Assembly (NCBI GenBank): GCA_946699065.1
Contig: CAMPDV010000367.1
Location: 62,001 to 126,000 of the forward strand
Direction of reading: 5' to 3'
Length of the DNA: 64,000 nt
From: Loxodes magnus
Lineage: Eukaryota > Ciliophora > Karyorelictea > Loxodida > Loxodidae
The notes beneath the pieces are model-generated. The model saw nothing but the letters and a program-made list of their open reading frames with translations. It made no database searches and had not been told where the DNA came from. Made by a program: the position numbers and the translations under genes. Positions 13,396-25,491 of the stretch are shown here, one piece after another. Position 1 is the stretch's first letter. The number at the start of each line of letters is the position of its first letter.

Positions 13396-13905
13396 TTTTT
13401 AAAACCGCCATAGTTGTTCGAAGATGAACAGCAAGGTCATCTTCATCAGAGGTTGGGGAAGTTAAGTACCCATAATCGAGTTTATGTCTTCCTCTGCTTT
13501 GGTTTGGCCTCGAGACATAAGATTCTTAGACCTTCGGCACTGGCTTAATTTAGATTTAATTTTGGAACGAAAAAGAAATAATATTGCGAGCTTCATCAGA
13601 TGTGGGGAATTTAAGTACCCATAATTGACACATGTCGTCCTCTACTTTGGTGATGCAATGAGACACAATCCTGCCATGTCCTTGGACCTTCAACAAATAG
13701 AAAAGATTACGAGTATTCTTAAATTATATCAGTATTGAACATTTTTATCAGTACTGAATAATTATACCAGTATTGAACAAGATTTATCAGTATCTGATAA
13801 TTTTATCAGTAAGATACATTCTTGTCAGTATGAAACATTTTTTTTTAAAGAGCTGCGCGCCGACGAGAGTGCTACGCGCTCTATAATCAAATTTATTTAT
13901 TATTT
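13396..13905 (+). mobile_element. Retroelement remnant with GC-rich 3' tail (copy a)
   Basis: This is a locally G+C-richer insertion in A+T-rich DNA. It holds two related blocks (13441-13520 and 13591-13672), each running CTTCATCAGA, then TGGGGAA, TTAAGTACCCATAAT and TGTC with a C/T-rich run. A degenerate tandem array follows, and the end is the tail AGAGCTGCGCGCC...GTGCTACGCGCTCTATAATC at 13849-13888. The same tail ends two other insertions (17263-17302 and 32004-32041), each followed by ATTTATTTATT-like sequence, as expected of a retroposon 3' end. It interrupts membrane-protein copy 1. No intact ORF or clear target-site duplication was found. Confidence 0.6.
13729..13838 (+). repeat. Degenerate ~19-bp tandem repeat
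   Basis: About six imperfect units share the core TATCAGTATTGAA (variants TATCAGTACTGAA, TACCAGTATTGAA, TATCAGTATCTGA, TATCAGTAAGATA, TGTCAGTATGAAA), spaced 17-23 bp. It sits just before the GC-rich tail of the retroelement remnant. Confidence 0.8.
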
Positions 13906-15025
13906 ATTTATTTATGTGCAATTTGCCTATAGCTTTTATAAAATTCTATTAATGTATAATATTCCAAGTAAAAGTAAAAGCTTCAACTATATTTTCTCTG
14001 GACTTAAATTATAGATTTCTAAATGTTCATACTGTAAGAATTTCTTTAAATTTTTAATTATACCACTGATATCTCATATAAACGAATTTTTCTTTTAATA
14101 TACTACAAAAATTTAAATGATTTATCAAAGCCTTTAAATTATTTCATAAAAAAAACATTTAAAATGAAGAGTATTTAATTTTCTTATAAATAATAAACCA
14201 TAGCTACATTAATTATTTACATTAGTATCAATGTAATTAGTCTACAAGCTAAATTAAACTATATGAATATTTATTTTTTTAATTGCATATGGACAACAAT
14301 GATAAACTTTTCATATATCTTATAAATTAAAACTTTACTTTAATAATAAATTATTAGCTAATTGAAAATGTTTACTTTTATTAATTAAATTTAATTATAT
14401 TGCTTAATTTGATGATATACTAGAGAGTATGTATTCATATATTTAGTAATTTTAAATAATTACAATTTTTCTCTTTTTACTCTTTTTGAGATAATTCCTT
14501 ATATTTTATCTTATAATATGCATTATAATAAGATAAGTAAGATATATGCATAAATAGATAAATCAATGTCCTGATAAGTTTATCTTTACTTAATCCAATT
14601 GATGAGAATTATAAATTAAAAAATGAATTAAATTTTTGAAACTTTACACTTTAAATTAATTATTTTATAATTTACAGCAAAATAAATCAAAGCAATAGTG
14701 ATAGCACATAATAAAAGGACTTTAGTGAATATTGTAATTAAAAAGAGATAATAGTAAGAAAATGAATAAAAAATAACTTTTGATAGAATAAATGCATTAT
14801 ATCTCTGAAAGCTAAATAATCCTATTATTTTTAAGTTACCCTGTTTATAATAATTTTAATTAATTGCTTGTAATTTTATCTAATAAATAAACTAAATGTT
14901 TATTATATGTTAAAGCTAATCTAAGAAGAATTAATTTTGCTTGCTGAAAGTAGTGTAATTTTATTTGAAATTATAAAATATTTTATATTATTTAATTATT
15001 AACTTTTAGAATTTAAGGATTTAAT
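13906..15025. other. A+T-rich stretch, no gene resolved
   Basis: This lies between the retroelement tail and the secreted-protein fragment at 15.03-15.32 kb. The minus strand could continue the N-terminal part of membrane-protein copy 1 beyond the insertion, but no alignment with the other copies could be made by eye. Confidence 0.35.
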
Positions 15026-15027
15026 AC

Positions 15028-15322
15028 TCTCACAATATTAAATTATCTGAGCGGTCTCTTGACAGACATGAAAGGGATATTTGTGTTGATCAGTTTCTGC
15101 AAACAAGCTAAGTGTATTGAATGCTTATTCCATTATCATAGACTTCAATCCTATACCAAAGCGGATAATCTTCAAAAGAGTTCCCTTCAAGACCTTGGAT
15201 CCAACCAAGAACCTCATAAGTTGAGGTGTAATCAGAAGATTCAAAATATTGTTCCTTTATTGCTTGAATTATTGAAAATAATAGAAATAAATGCTATCTT
15301 TATTATTTGCATATTTTAGATA
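15028..15322 (-). pseudogene. Fragment of a secreted or receptor N-terminus
   Basis: On the minus strand, YTSTYEVLGWIQGLEGNSF is followed by YPLWYRIEVYDNGISI and then a Cys and Trp; one of the Trp codons is TGA and the rest TGG. Just upstream is a hydrophobic leader (MQIIKIAFISIIF from an ATG near 15318) in a neighbouring frame, so a one-base shift or unplaced intron separates leader and body. It looks like the start of an extracellular domain. It could be the missing 5' end of membrane-protein copy 1, displaced by the insertion at 13.4-13.9 kb, or a separate fragment. Confidence 0.45.
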
Positions 15323-15462
15323 TTACTAACTAAATAATTTTATCTATAATAAGCTTATACTAAAAGTAAAATAAAAGTGTGATATTGTAGTTTATATTTT
15401 ATTAATGAATCAAATTATACATATTATATAAGATTATAGAGATACTTATTTTATTATAAAAA

Positions 15463-15535
15463 TGTCGGTGCAGAGACTTGAACTCCGGTTTCGACGGCCA
15501 CAACGTCGTGCCCTAACCACCTAGACTACACCGAC
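15463..15535 (-). tRNA. tRNA-His (GTG), copy 1
   Basis: The minus strand folds as a 73-nt cloverleaf. The acceptor is GTCGGTG/CACCGAC with discriminator A, the anticodon stem CGACG/CGTCG has loop TTGTGGC (anticodon GTG), and the T stem is CGGAG/CTCTG with loop TTCAAGT. No intron and no encoded CCA. A run of five T after the 3' end is a Pol III terminator. The sequence is identical to the three copies at 28.8, 57.0 and 59.6 kb, but its flanks are different. Confidence 0.97.
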
Positions 15536-15539
15536 TTAT

Positions 15540-16170
15540 TATATTAGCGTTAAATTTATTATATCTAAAATCCTTTCTTCACTTAAAGATATTAGTTATT
15601 TTATAGACATTCTTAGAATTATAACTAATATACTTTTATATTATCTATATTTTTCTAAAGACTATTAAATAATTTCTATCTTAGTAATTTCATTTAAAGA
15701 GTTTGAACTTCCTTAACTATTAATATAGAGCTAATTGATATAGATGAGATAGATAATTGTAAATATAGTATGAATGTTTTATATTATAATACTTAATTAT
15801 AAAGATTTAATATTCCTTTCCTTCTTTTCATTTAACTAAGTAAACTTATATTTCATAATCTTGCTTTCATTCTTCTTTCACTGTTTATTCTTCTCTTCAG
15901 CTTTATAATAGAATATTTAGAGATAGTTATAACATTCCATTATTTCTTAGATTCTACTAGAACGATAATTAAAATATTAAATGATTATAAGCTTCTATAG
16001 TTTTAATTAAAGCAAAAGTAGATTAAAATAATAACTACAAAGAGGATAAATTTATACATATATAAATAAAATTATTGCTTTAGCACTTAAAATTAATATA
16101 ATTAAATAGACTACCATTATACCTTAAAAAAATAAACTTATTTTTATTTAAATCAAATAGGAATTTTGAG
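15540..16170. other. A+T-rich stretch, nothing recognised
   Basis: It spans from tRNA-His copy 1 to the small plus-strand gene. No motif, repeat or duplicated block was seen. Confidence 0.4.
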
Positions 16171-16178
16171 AAGAAGAA

Positions 16179-16562
16179 ATGAAGAACTTATTTAAATTTT
16201 AAAGTAGAAATACGAATGACACTTCATATTAGAGTGTGAAAATTTAGAAAGTGACAATAGAAAAATTAAGATTTTACCTAAAATAAAAATGTTTAAAAAG
16301 GACAGACGGTTATATATTGTAAAGTTAAAGATCAAAAGATATTGATTACCAAGATATCCTTAATTATTATACTTAAAGTATTTTTAAGGGTAGCTAACTT
16401 TATAAATGTTGAAAGTGAAGCTTTCTTTACTCAGGCGAATTTATAATAGTGACTATTCAAAATAATTTAGTTTATTCGATGAGAAAGAGAAACAAAGTCC
16501 TATTTTTATATAGTAAGATATATTGAAAGAATAATCAAAAAGAAAAGAATGATCTTATCTGA
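16179..16562 (+). CDS. Possible small protein, 127 aa
   Basis: ATG at 16179-16181 (MKNLFKFQSRNTNDTSYQS) opens a frame to TGA at 16560-16562 with Gln as TAA/TAG and three internal TGA read as Trp. The product is basic. No family was recognised and there is no second copy, so support is the coherence of the frame alone. Confidence 0.35.
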
Positions 16563-16659
16563 AATTCTTATGTGACATACAGAATTTCAATATTATTAGC
16601 TTTTATTTTATAGTTAATTAGGTGACTGTATATTTATAAATAAAAATTCTTTAGAATTT

Positions 16660-17318
16660 TACTAGTGAAGGAAATTAAGTATCCCTGATTGACTATTGTC
16701 TTCTTCTGCTTTGGCTGATTATCGGACTTGGAATAAAATAATCATGGATTCTGGTGTTTATTTGTCTTAAATCAACTTAGTGGGGTTTGTGAGTATTGCT
16801 TTGGTATTCCTAATAGAGGCAACCTGTCAGGACTCTATTTCTAAGATATATTCTATTTTATCATTATTAAGCAGTTAAAATTTTGATTAACATAATAATA
16901 GTAAAATCAATTTTATAAATTATTATTATTATTATTATAAAAATATTTTAAATAGGGTGGAAAGCTTTTTCCTTCGTATGCTACTTGGAGGCCCAGCAAG
17001 ACAACTAAAAAATGAGCGCGGACGGAGGATAAATCAGAGGAAGAGAAACCAATAACAAGAGAAGGAAGATTCGACAAGCTGGAAAACTCTGAATACCAGG
17101 AGAAAACCTTCTTAATCATAGGTCGGGGAAAGATGTACCCGTTATTGCATATTGCATCCTATGCTTTGAAAGGAAAAATTGTAGGGACGTACTGCAGGAA
17201 GAGAAAACAAGGATAAAGGTCCATAAAATTTTATTTCTCGACATTAAATAAAATTATTTTAAAGAGCTACGCACCAACGAGAGTGCTACGCGTTCTATAA
17301 TCAAATTTATTTATTTAT
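16660..17318 (+). mobile_element. Retroelement remnant with GC-rich 3' tail (copy b)
   Basis: Two blocks of the GAA.TTAAGT.(C)CC plus TTCTGCTTTGG type (16665-16720 and 17120-17173) flank a short G+C-richer coding remnant at 16955-17110, which reads on the plus strand with charged residues (REGRFDKLENSEYQEK). It ends with the tail AGAGCTACGCACC...GTGCTACGCGTTCTATAATC at 17263-17302. Tail and blocks match copy a. The minus-strand standard-code ORF at 16913-17119 is only the reverse of this remnant. Confidence 0.55.
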
Positions 17319-17960
17319 AAAATTTTTAATCAATTAGCTAAGACTTTCGCAATCTTTAAGACAAAGTCTATATTTATATCAACTATAAGCTTTTAATATT
17401 TTTCTTTTATTATTTAATTTTATGCTACTTTCCAATAATTTTACTTTTAAAACCTATTTATTTTTCTAAAATATTTAGTTTAAATCAAAATTGCTAACTT
17501 TTATCTTCAAGATAACTTTATTTTTTACTTTATTTAAACTATGTATAAGCTTCTAGCTATTTTATTATTTTATTCTCAAATCTACCATTATTATTAAGTT
17601 CTTTCTTAAAAAGAATTATTCAGGGAATATAAACACCCTAATCTTAAAAATTTGAGTTTGCTTCTAATAAAAATCTAATTAACTCTAGTACTCTTAGATT
17701 GTTTTCCTTGAATTATACTATTTATTTTTTTTTATAATTTCCTATTTCCAACTTACTAGATTTAATTCATACTTTAACAATTAGCATCTATTGTAAAAAT
17801 TAGGTTAATATGAGATATAAATAATTGCAAGGGCTAACCGTATTATAAAAATGTTTTTCTCCTAAATATAAGAGACTAAAATTATTAGAAATATCATGTA
17901 ACAGCTATTCTAGTAATTTTAATTAGTACTATCTTAAATAATTATATTATAATAGAAAAA
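17319..17960. other. A+T-rich stretch, nothing recognised
   Basis: No convincing frame, RNA gene or repeat. Confidence 0.4.
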
Positions 17961-18758
17961 ATGGCACCTAAAAATTATAATCTTTTGATTCATTTGTTAA
18001 AAAGCAAGAAAAATAATCTAATATAATTGAATAAGAACCTCATAAAGCTCAAGAAATATAATATAAGGAAGCTTACTCATAATCGGCGCAACAAAGAATA
18101 AAAAATATATAGCACGGATTAAAATAACAAAAATAAAAGATAGAAAAACTATAAAATACAAGAAAATCTGATTGAATAACTGGATCTATAACTTTCATCC
18201 ATAGAAGAAACTTTTAATAAGACCTAATCATAAATAGTAATTAAAATGAAAGAAATTGGCAAATAATTAAATAAAGTCCCTTAAATATTTTAATTCTAAT
18301 TTTCTAAATTATAAAAAAAATAAAGAATTGAAAGAAAAGTAAGAATAATACTAAGTAGTAATTTAAAAGCATTAGATTATTAATCAAGCATTCCAATGGA
18401 AATCGAACGTGAATATCAATAATAAGAATCAAATAAGAAAATTTCTATCGCAGAAAAATTAGTTACTATATATGTTAGAAAGATCACTGCCGAAAAAAAT
18501 GTAGAAAGAAAACAGAAATAAAAATAAATAATAAGAAATGAATATTAGAATAACTTTTCTGCATTTGACTTGACCAATCAGGGCAAGATAAATAAATAGA
18601 AAAAATCTATAAATCAAGAATCAATAAATAGAATAACACTTGGAGAAGAAACAGGAAGGAAAAATAGATTTTGGGGGAGACAAGGGTGGCGGACTAATGA
18701 AGTTCTACGATATCCTTTAGTTTAGGAGAGAGTAGGAATAAATAGAGGTTAACTGTGA
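17961..18758 (+). pseudogene. Coiled-coil gene, frame broken or intron-containing
   Basis: The strand is purine-rich and reads as Gln/Lys/Glu-rich coiled coil, but the best frame changes twice. About 17985-18170 gives SFVKKQEKQSNIIEQEPHKA and AQQRIKNIQHGLKQQKQKIEKL. About 18165-18330 gives LIEQLDLQLSSIEETFNKTQ. About 18600-18760 gives KIDFGGDKGGGLMKFYDIL. One frame is also open from ATG 17961 to TGA 18756-18758 without any internal TGA. A GTAAG...AG segment of 17 nt at about 18331 is a candidate intron but does not reconcile the frames. It is either a decayed gene or one with unplaced introns. Confidence 0.35.
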
Positions 18759-19169
18759 AGCTTTTCTCTAAGACTTTAAAATTAATTTTATCCTTTATCT
18801 TTTTTTTATAAGCTTAAAATATTTTAGCAGAATTAAAGTTAAAGCAATGAAATTATTAAAGAATAATTTTTTGCACTAGAAATATTATGAGCTTTAATAA
18901 TAGAAAGAGTAATATTAATATTAAAAATTCACTCTTGTTTATATAGAATCAGCATGGTCATCATCTTTAAGTGTTAACAAATGTAATTAATTGCTAAAAG
19001 TTGTTTGGTGTTATATATAAGAAAATGAAAGTTTACTTATAAACGATTTTATTTAAAAATTATATCAAAAATGATAGAAAATAAAGTAAGCATTAACAAT
19101 TAAGTTATACAGATTTAGCTCAGATCTCAGATTAAAACTTAAGCAGGTAAAATACTTGATTTTTTATAT

Positions 19170-21973
19170 TCATGTTATTGCAATTTTCTCTTCCTTTAAT
19201 TTATTAATATAAATGTTTAATATCAGATAATTTCTCTTATTAGCAAGAGTAAACAAAAAGTTTATGTTTATTTTTAAATTTTAATCTAAATTCTTGGTAT
19301 ATATCTCGTTTATATATTATCCTTATTTATTTAAATATAAGTCAAGTGCTTTTACCTGTTAAAAAAAGAATTACTAAGTATTTAATTTTTTATCAATTAA
19401 ATTCTCCCCATACGTAAAGAAACTGATATAGAGTTCTCAACTTTCAATGTTTCCATTTGTCAAAATTCTTTCATTTTACCTTTCTAAATTTATCACTTGT
19501 TTTTGTTTTTCTTTGCGTTCTGAATAAATTGCTATTAAGATTCTCTTTAACTTTAGTAATTTTGATTCTTCTTTCATTGTTAATTTAATTTCTTCTTTAA
19601 TGAGTTTTGATAATAACTTAAAGATATTCTCATTCAGAAATCCTTATACTAAGCTTATTTTGCTTTTAATAAAATTTAGAATTTTTATAGCTTAAATTCC
19701 TTGCTAACTTCTTATTTTCTCTCTAAATTTACAAGATAATTTTACAAAACTTTTATAATGTGAAGCTAACTTAATTGCTTTAATAGTTAGAAGATATCAT
19801 AGATGAAAGCAAAGATTTAATATGATGCTATGCAAAGAAAGTAGTATATGTTAACTTGCTATAGCAGACTTAGTTTAGGTTCTTTTGATAAAATTAAAAT
19901 TTTAATTTTAATAAATTGAATAGCACTTTTTGCTAGGTAAAGAATAAGCTATAAAGGATTAAATCATGAAATCAGTCTTAACATTTAATTTATTTTCTTA
20001 AAGTTTAGAATTATTTAACGTATTATTTTAAAAATAGGTAAGTGATGAAATGAAGAGTTAGTATCTTTAAGAAATCAAAAAATCTAAGCATTTAATTAAT
20101 TAAAAGTAATGAAGAATCTATTACTTTAAATTTGCTCTTCTTTAGATTTAATTAATTTCTTCAAATAGTTTCAATGATTACTCATTTATGATTATGATCT
20201 TATATAATAAAGGACATTAAAGAATAAAAAGGTTTATAAATTAGCTAAAATTTAAAGGATAAAAGACTTTAAAAATTAAATCTTTTTAAAAGATAATCAA
20301 AATGATTAAAAAGTTCATTATTCTGATATAAATAACTAAATCTTGAGAAAAATAGAAGATTGGAATGTATAAACCTTAAAGAACCTAATAAAAAAGGAAA
20401 TCCAGAAGACTTAGTAATGAAATATGCTACCTAAGCTGTTAAAGTGTACTATGAAATATGGTAGCTAAGCTGCTAAAGTTTATTAATGAAATATGGTAGC
20501 TAAGCTGCTAAAATTTATTATTAGCTGATTTTCTTGAAATCATAAGGAAACTTGCTAATAATATTTAAATATTTTTATACTAAGCTTTAAAAGTTCCTTA
20601 TAAAGGAGAATAGCTTATTGCTTGTATTTGATATATATCAGAAGTTATACAAATTGAAGTCTAAATGCTGCGTTCATACACTTCTGATACATATTATATA
20701 TAAAATAATAGCTTAATATCCTTACATTTATTTTATAACTAAATACATTTTTAAAGTTGAATTATAAGTCTAACTAATTTAACTAAGATAGGTCTAAGAA
20801 TATATAGCTTTCCATAAATATTTGTATTTAGCATTTCATTTTTTTAAATCTTTTTATTATTATCTAAAAATAAATAGCCCAGCAGAGATTTTTACTCTTT
20901 ATAAAGATTTTAAAATAGGTAACTGAATTCTATTGTGTAAGGCAGAAACTAAATAATAAGGTTATAAAGATAAATTAAAGCTACTCTAGTCCTTCTTGCT
21001 TGGCATTACCAAAATTAATCAATAGCAATTTAAATTACTACAGTTTAAAGGTATATTCATTATAATAAAGAAATTAAAATGAAATAAAGATATCAAAAGT
21101 AAAACTAGAAGTTGCAAAATCTTAGAGGAAGATAAACTAAAATATTACAATGGTCATATAAAAGGAAAAAAGATAAAGATTATATAAAAAATATGGAAAG
21201 ATAGATATCACAAAAATGATTTAGTATATATATAGAAAATTAGGATTCTCAAGATAGAAGCTTTTAGGTAATTTTATTATGTTGTAAGGAATTGGAAAAT
21301 AAAGATTAAACAATTTTAAAAAGAATCAAATAATAAAATTAAGAAATAAATAAATTAACTATTAAGGCCATAATAGCTTATCATACAAGTTATACAAGTA
21401 AAAATAAGCATAAAGCTAGGAGATATTTCTATTATTTAAGAACATTTTGAACAAATTGATTAAATCATAGCAAAGCACATATTCTATGATAGAAATATTG
21501 TTAGTTATATCAAATTTATATATATTCGAAGAGAGGATGATTATCCATTATCTTATATTTAAAAAAGAAAGCCAGAATTGAATAATTAATAAAAATTTAA
21601 CTAGTATTATATTCTCTATCCCTATAAATTTATATAAATCATTAATATTAATAAATAATAGTAAGCTTAAATTACTAAATAATGAGATATCAACTGTCTA
21701 TTATAAATAAAGATCATATGATCCTTTATTAAAATCTATTACAAGACTTCCTTAATTTAATTTATTTGTTATAGCTTCATAACAATTTTATTACTATAAC
21801 GTCTAACTTCTTTTTATATCAAGTATTTTGAGTTTGATTAAGACTTTGAACATTATCTAGTTTGAGATTGAAATTAATAAATAGTCATACTGTAACCTTG
21901 AAACTAAAATTAAAATAAATCTAGCTCACATTAACAAAAATAGATTCGTTCCATTTGCATAATATGATTGCAT
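19170..21973 (-). CDS. Unknown protein, left member of inverted pair
   Basis: This aligns along its length with the plus-strand gene at 52977-55895. The differences fall mainly at third codon positions, for example ATT/ATA, AAG/AAA, TTA/CTT, GCT/GCA and TCA/TCT in the segment AIKLASHYKSFVKLSCKF, so both are or were protein-coding in this frame. The end is taken as the TGA at 19170-19172; the next in-frame TGA is 19065-19067. The start is ATG 21971-21973 (MQSYYANGTNLF). The phase at start and stop differs by 2 (mod 3). An extra 35-bp tandem unit at 20.4-20.5 kb, or a 17-nt intron, would explain that. Leu/Phe-rich segments alternate with charged ones; no domain was recognised. It is transcribed away from the 1067-aa gene, 297 bp apart. 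Confidence 0.65.
20417..20520. repeat. Three tandem 34-35-bp units inside the left gene
   Basis: The units (20417-20450, 20451-20485, 20486-20520) share ATGAAATATGGTAGCTAAGC followed by TGCTAAAGTTTATTA. Units 2 and 3 are nearly identical and unit 1 is diverged. The unit length is not a multiple of three, so copy number changes the frame of the gene it lies in. I saw no equivalent array in the right copy. Confidence 0.9.
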
Positions 21974-22270
21974 AAAGTAGTAGGCAATGAATATGAATAT
22001 ATCCTTACAAGATATTAAACTATTAAGATACTAATATTAGTAAGCTAAATAATAAATATTCAGTTATTAATTTAAGTTCATTCTAATACTTTAAGATTAA
22101 GGCTTATTCATTAAATTATAATGAAATAGAGCCTTTTAATAGAATTAGCATAAATAGATATTCTTTAATTAGTATTTTGAGATACAACTTAAATTATTTG
22201 TAAGTCAAAGGCTCTAATTCTACTTATTTCATCTTTCGTTTTTATTTTATTCTTTCTATTTATTTTATAA

Positions 22271-25200
22271 ATGTCTGACAACCAGCACAAGATTAGGCAA
22301 GATAAATCGAAAGGGATAAAAATTAGAAGCAATCATCTTTAGTATAATATTAAGACCTGCAATCAAATTAAAAAGGAATTACGGAATGCTGAATGGAAAG
22401 AAAGACTAAAGGAACTTGACTAGTCATTTCAAGGGAAAGATATCCTTTAGCTTACAAAATATAATAGTTAGCTTTAACAAAATAGTAAAGAGGTAAAAAG
22501 CTAGCTTAATGAAAGTATAGAACATTTTTTTTTAAACCAAAGCTCTTAAAAAAGAAAAATGCTAGATAAAATGACAAATGCAAATGCAAATGCTAGTGAT
22601 AATTAGAAACAAAATTAAAATTTAAAGACATTGTAGCAAATTGAAGAATTTGCACTTCAGGGGAAAAAAATGTAGGATTTACCTGAAAAGACTCAATTTT
22701 TTTAAACTCCTTAGATTTAGAAAAAAAAGTCATAGGAATACAAAAGCAAATTAAATTAAACAAAAAAGTTAGTTAACAAGAGCATTGATTTCAGTTCGTA
22801 AACTTCTTTTCCTAGTATCTTGAAAAAGTAGCAAATTAGTTAAGGAATTCAAAATCAATATCCATTAAATTGCTTTAATTAATTAAATATAGAGTCAAAG
22901 ACACAAAACGTAGTTCCTTAAATTCAAGAGCACACTCGAAAGGAGAAAGTATAAGAGTAAGATGCTAATTAAAAATAATAAAGAATCAAAGAGTAGAATA
23001 CTAATCGCTTTATAACGAAAGAAATCTTGAAAGTAATTGATTAAAATAAAGAAAAATAAAATTTAACAGAAAATCATTCAAAACTAAATATCTCAAGCAT
23101 AAAAATTAATAAAAATAAGAGAGACATAAATCATGCAGTGATAAAAAGGTGATATATTGAAAGATAAGATAAGCAACTCTAAAAGCATAGTTTACCCAAT
23201 GTAACCCAACTCAGTTAAAATGACTTAAATATAAAGTTCTAACTAAATATGGATTCAGTATATCCTGACGAATAAAATATAAAATCAGCCAGAATAAAAA
23301 GGAATTATTAAAAGAGTAATAAAAGCTTTTAAATTACAAGAAATGAATAATAATTAGGAAATAGTGATATTTAAGATATTTTAACCAAAACTTAGAAAGA
23401 GAAAAGAGAAGAACTAATTAATTAATCCCTTTATCTAAACCAAACTTTACCCGATTCATTTAACAAGAAAAAATTAGTGTAAAAAAACTAGCCAAAAATT
23501 ATTTTATAAAGCAACTGAAAAAGAAAAGATATCTAAAGTAATTCACCATTCTAAAAAACTGCAAAAAAAGAATAGTAACCTGATGGACAGAAGTAGTAAG
23601 AAGCTTTTACTTCCTCAGTTTGAAAGATTGTAAAAGATAGCTCAAACTAAATTAAAAAGATAGAAGAAAATAATTAAGATTCGCTTATTTAAAACTAAAA
23701 AGAGTGAAATAAAAGTTAAAAATATTTTTATAATTCTGAATCAAAGTCATTTTAATCCCTTAAATAAAGATACATATAAAACTCTAGAAACAAATTTCCT
23801 TTAACCATAATAACTAAAGGGCTAGAAGATAAAACTCAAAGCCCCATTTTAGAAAGTGAAAATTAGGAAGTAAAATAAGCTGAAATCTATTCTCAAACTC
23901 TATAAAATGAAAAGAAGCAAACGGAAGCAATTTAAGATAATTTAAAAGTCTCAAATAATAACTAAAGCTTTAATAACTCTAATATAAAAAAAGAGAAAAA
24001 TAAAGAAATAATAACTAAGTCACTTCAGAATTTGAAAAGTCATATAGATGAAAGTAGTAAAATTTAACACTCTTTAAAGAAAAAATTTAGAAAGAAAACT
24101 TTAAAAATAAATAAAAGTTTCTATAGCGGATATAGTCAGTAACTTAATCTTTCTTTTACACGTCATCTTAAAGATAATTAAATTTGTGAAAGAAACAATA
24201 CAGAAGAACAAAGATTAGAAACTGAATTTAATGAGTAAGCTCAAGTCTGTTCTTAATTCTAAATTTTATCTCCTTAAGGATCAAAAAGAAGTTTAATTTA
24301 AAATTAGCCAGACTATTCTAGCAAGGAAGAAGAGAAATATTAACAAGAATATTTGTAAGAAAAAGCTCAATCTTAAGGCCTTCTTATATGTTAGAAATAA
24401 AATACTCAATAAAAGCCTCTTCTAGAATATGATCGGATTATACATGAAGATGATAATCTTTAAAGCAGTATGGAAAGTTCATATTTTATAAGAAACTTTA
24501 AAGAAATTATTTCTTTGGCATAGTCAAATACATCACTCTTTCAATCTTTATATGGTGATATGATAATAATATGCAAAGAGTGGATGTAAAATGTAATCAA
24601 GCAGAATCTTAAATCCCTAGCTCAGCAACATCTTAACTTCTAGCTCTGCTTAGAAAATCTTCCTTTCGAAATAAATGCTCAAATATTTACAACACAAACT
24701 GTTTAACCTACCAATCTTTTAGAATAATATTGTGATGAAGATGTATGTGTATTAGAAGAAGAAAGAAGCTTTACAGTAATACAGATAGAAGAAAAAGAAA
24801 TTACAGTTTAGAATGAAATTGAATATGATTAAAAGTAGCTAGACTAGGCTTAATTCCTAATAAATGAAGTTAATATTTTCTTAGATAATTTAACTAAGTA
24901 TTTTAGTTAAATACCAACAAGGCTGAAGTATTTCTTTAAGCTCTTATTTGTAGAAAATAATTCCAAAGTTTATTACTTCTTTATCTCTTTATTTGAACAA
25001 TATAGAGTTAAAGATTTCTTAAAGAAACAAAATAACAAGTAAGATTTTTATTCAGATAAGCAGCAAAGATGCTTATAGTCTTCTTTTTGTTTAAGACTAG
25101 TCTTATAGAAAAATTAATACTAAATGATTAAGAAAAACTTATTTTAAACTTAAATTATACTCAAAAAGTTAATCATGTAGCATTCGTGAGTCTTATTTAG

Positions 25201-25491
25201 ATTTTGGTTTTACAAAGGTTTATAATAGAGAATGTAAGTAAGAGTGAAATAAAAGAGTTTTAGAAGTAGCTTTATTCTGGAAAATATTAGAATACATCAG
25301 ATGTAAATTTCTATCTTTAGATAAACTATGATGGGGTATCAGATCGTTTGTTTTCTTTAAAATGTCTCAACTTAATTTGTAATCGTTTTCCTGATCATCT
25401 GCATGATTTGCAAATAAAACTTGAAAGCTTCTTAGAAAAGCTGTATAATCACTTGTTAGAGATTGATTTTAAGTAAACTGAAAATAATTGA
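22271..25491 (+). CDS. Unknown 1067-aa protein (left copy)
   Basis: ATG at 22271 (MSDNQHKIRQDKSKG) begins a frame to 25038. A 17-nt intron at 25039-25055 shifts to the frame ending IDFKQTENN and TGA at 25489-25491. Residues ~1-750 are Gln/Lys/Asn-rich and low in hydrophobics, as in disordered or coiled-coil proteins. The last ~300 are ordered-looking and helical (LLFVENNSKVYYFFISLFE; RLFSLKCLNLICNRFPDHL). No family was recognised. In-frame TGA codons at 23149, 23623 and 23704 are also TGA in the right copy; one at about 23512 is TTA (Leu) there. Gln codons interchange between copies (TAG-TAA here, TAG-CAA there). Both copies are exactly 3221 bp from ATG to stop, so no net length change has been tolerated, which argues for function in both. 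Confidence 0.85.
25039..25055 (+). other. 17-nt intron in the 1067-aa gene, left copy
   Basis: GTAAGATTTTTATTCAG. The upstream frame (KDFLKKQNN) and downstream frame (AAKMLIVFFLFKTSLIEKL) differ by exactly 17 nt. The right copy has GTAAGCTTTTTATTCAG at the same place with the same phase change, so the length and splice ends are conserved. Confidence 0.9.

Noticed and set aside
18331..18347. 17-nt GTAAG...AG intron in the coiled-coil gene
   Set aside because: Removing it moves the reading into a frame with many TGA codons and does not reconcile the other phase changes.
22271..25491. Plain Tetrahymena-type code (TGA only stop)
   Set aside because: It would cut the 1067-aa gene at TGA codons that are conserved in both arms, and break kelch motifs at their Trp positions.
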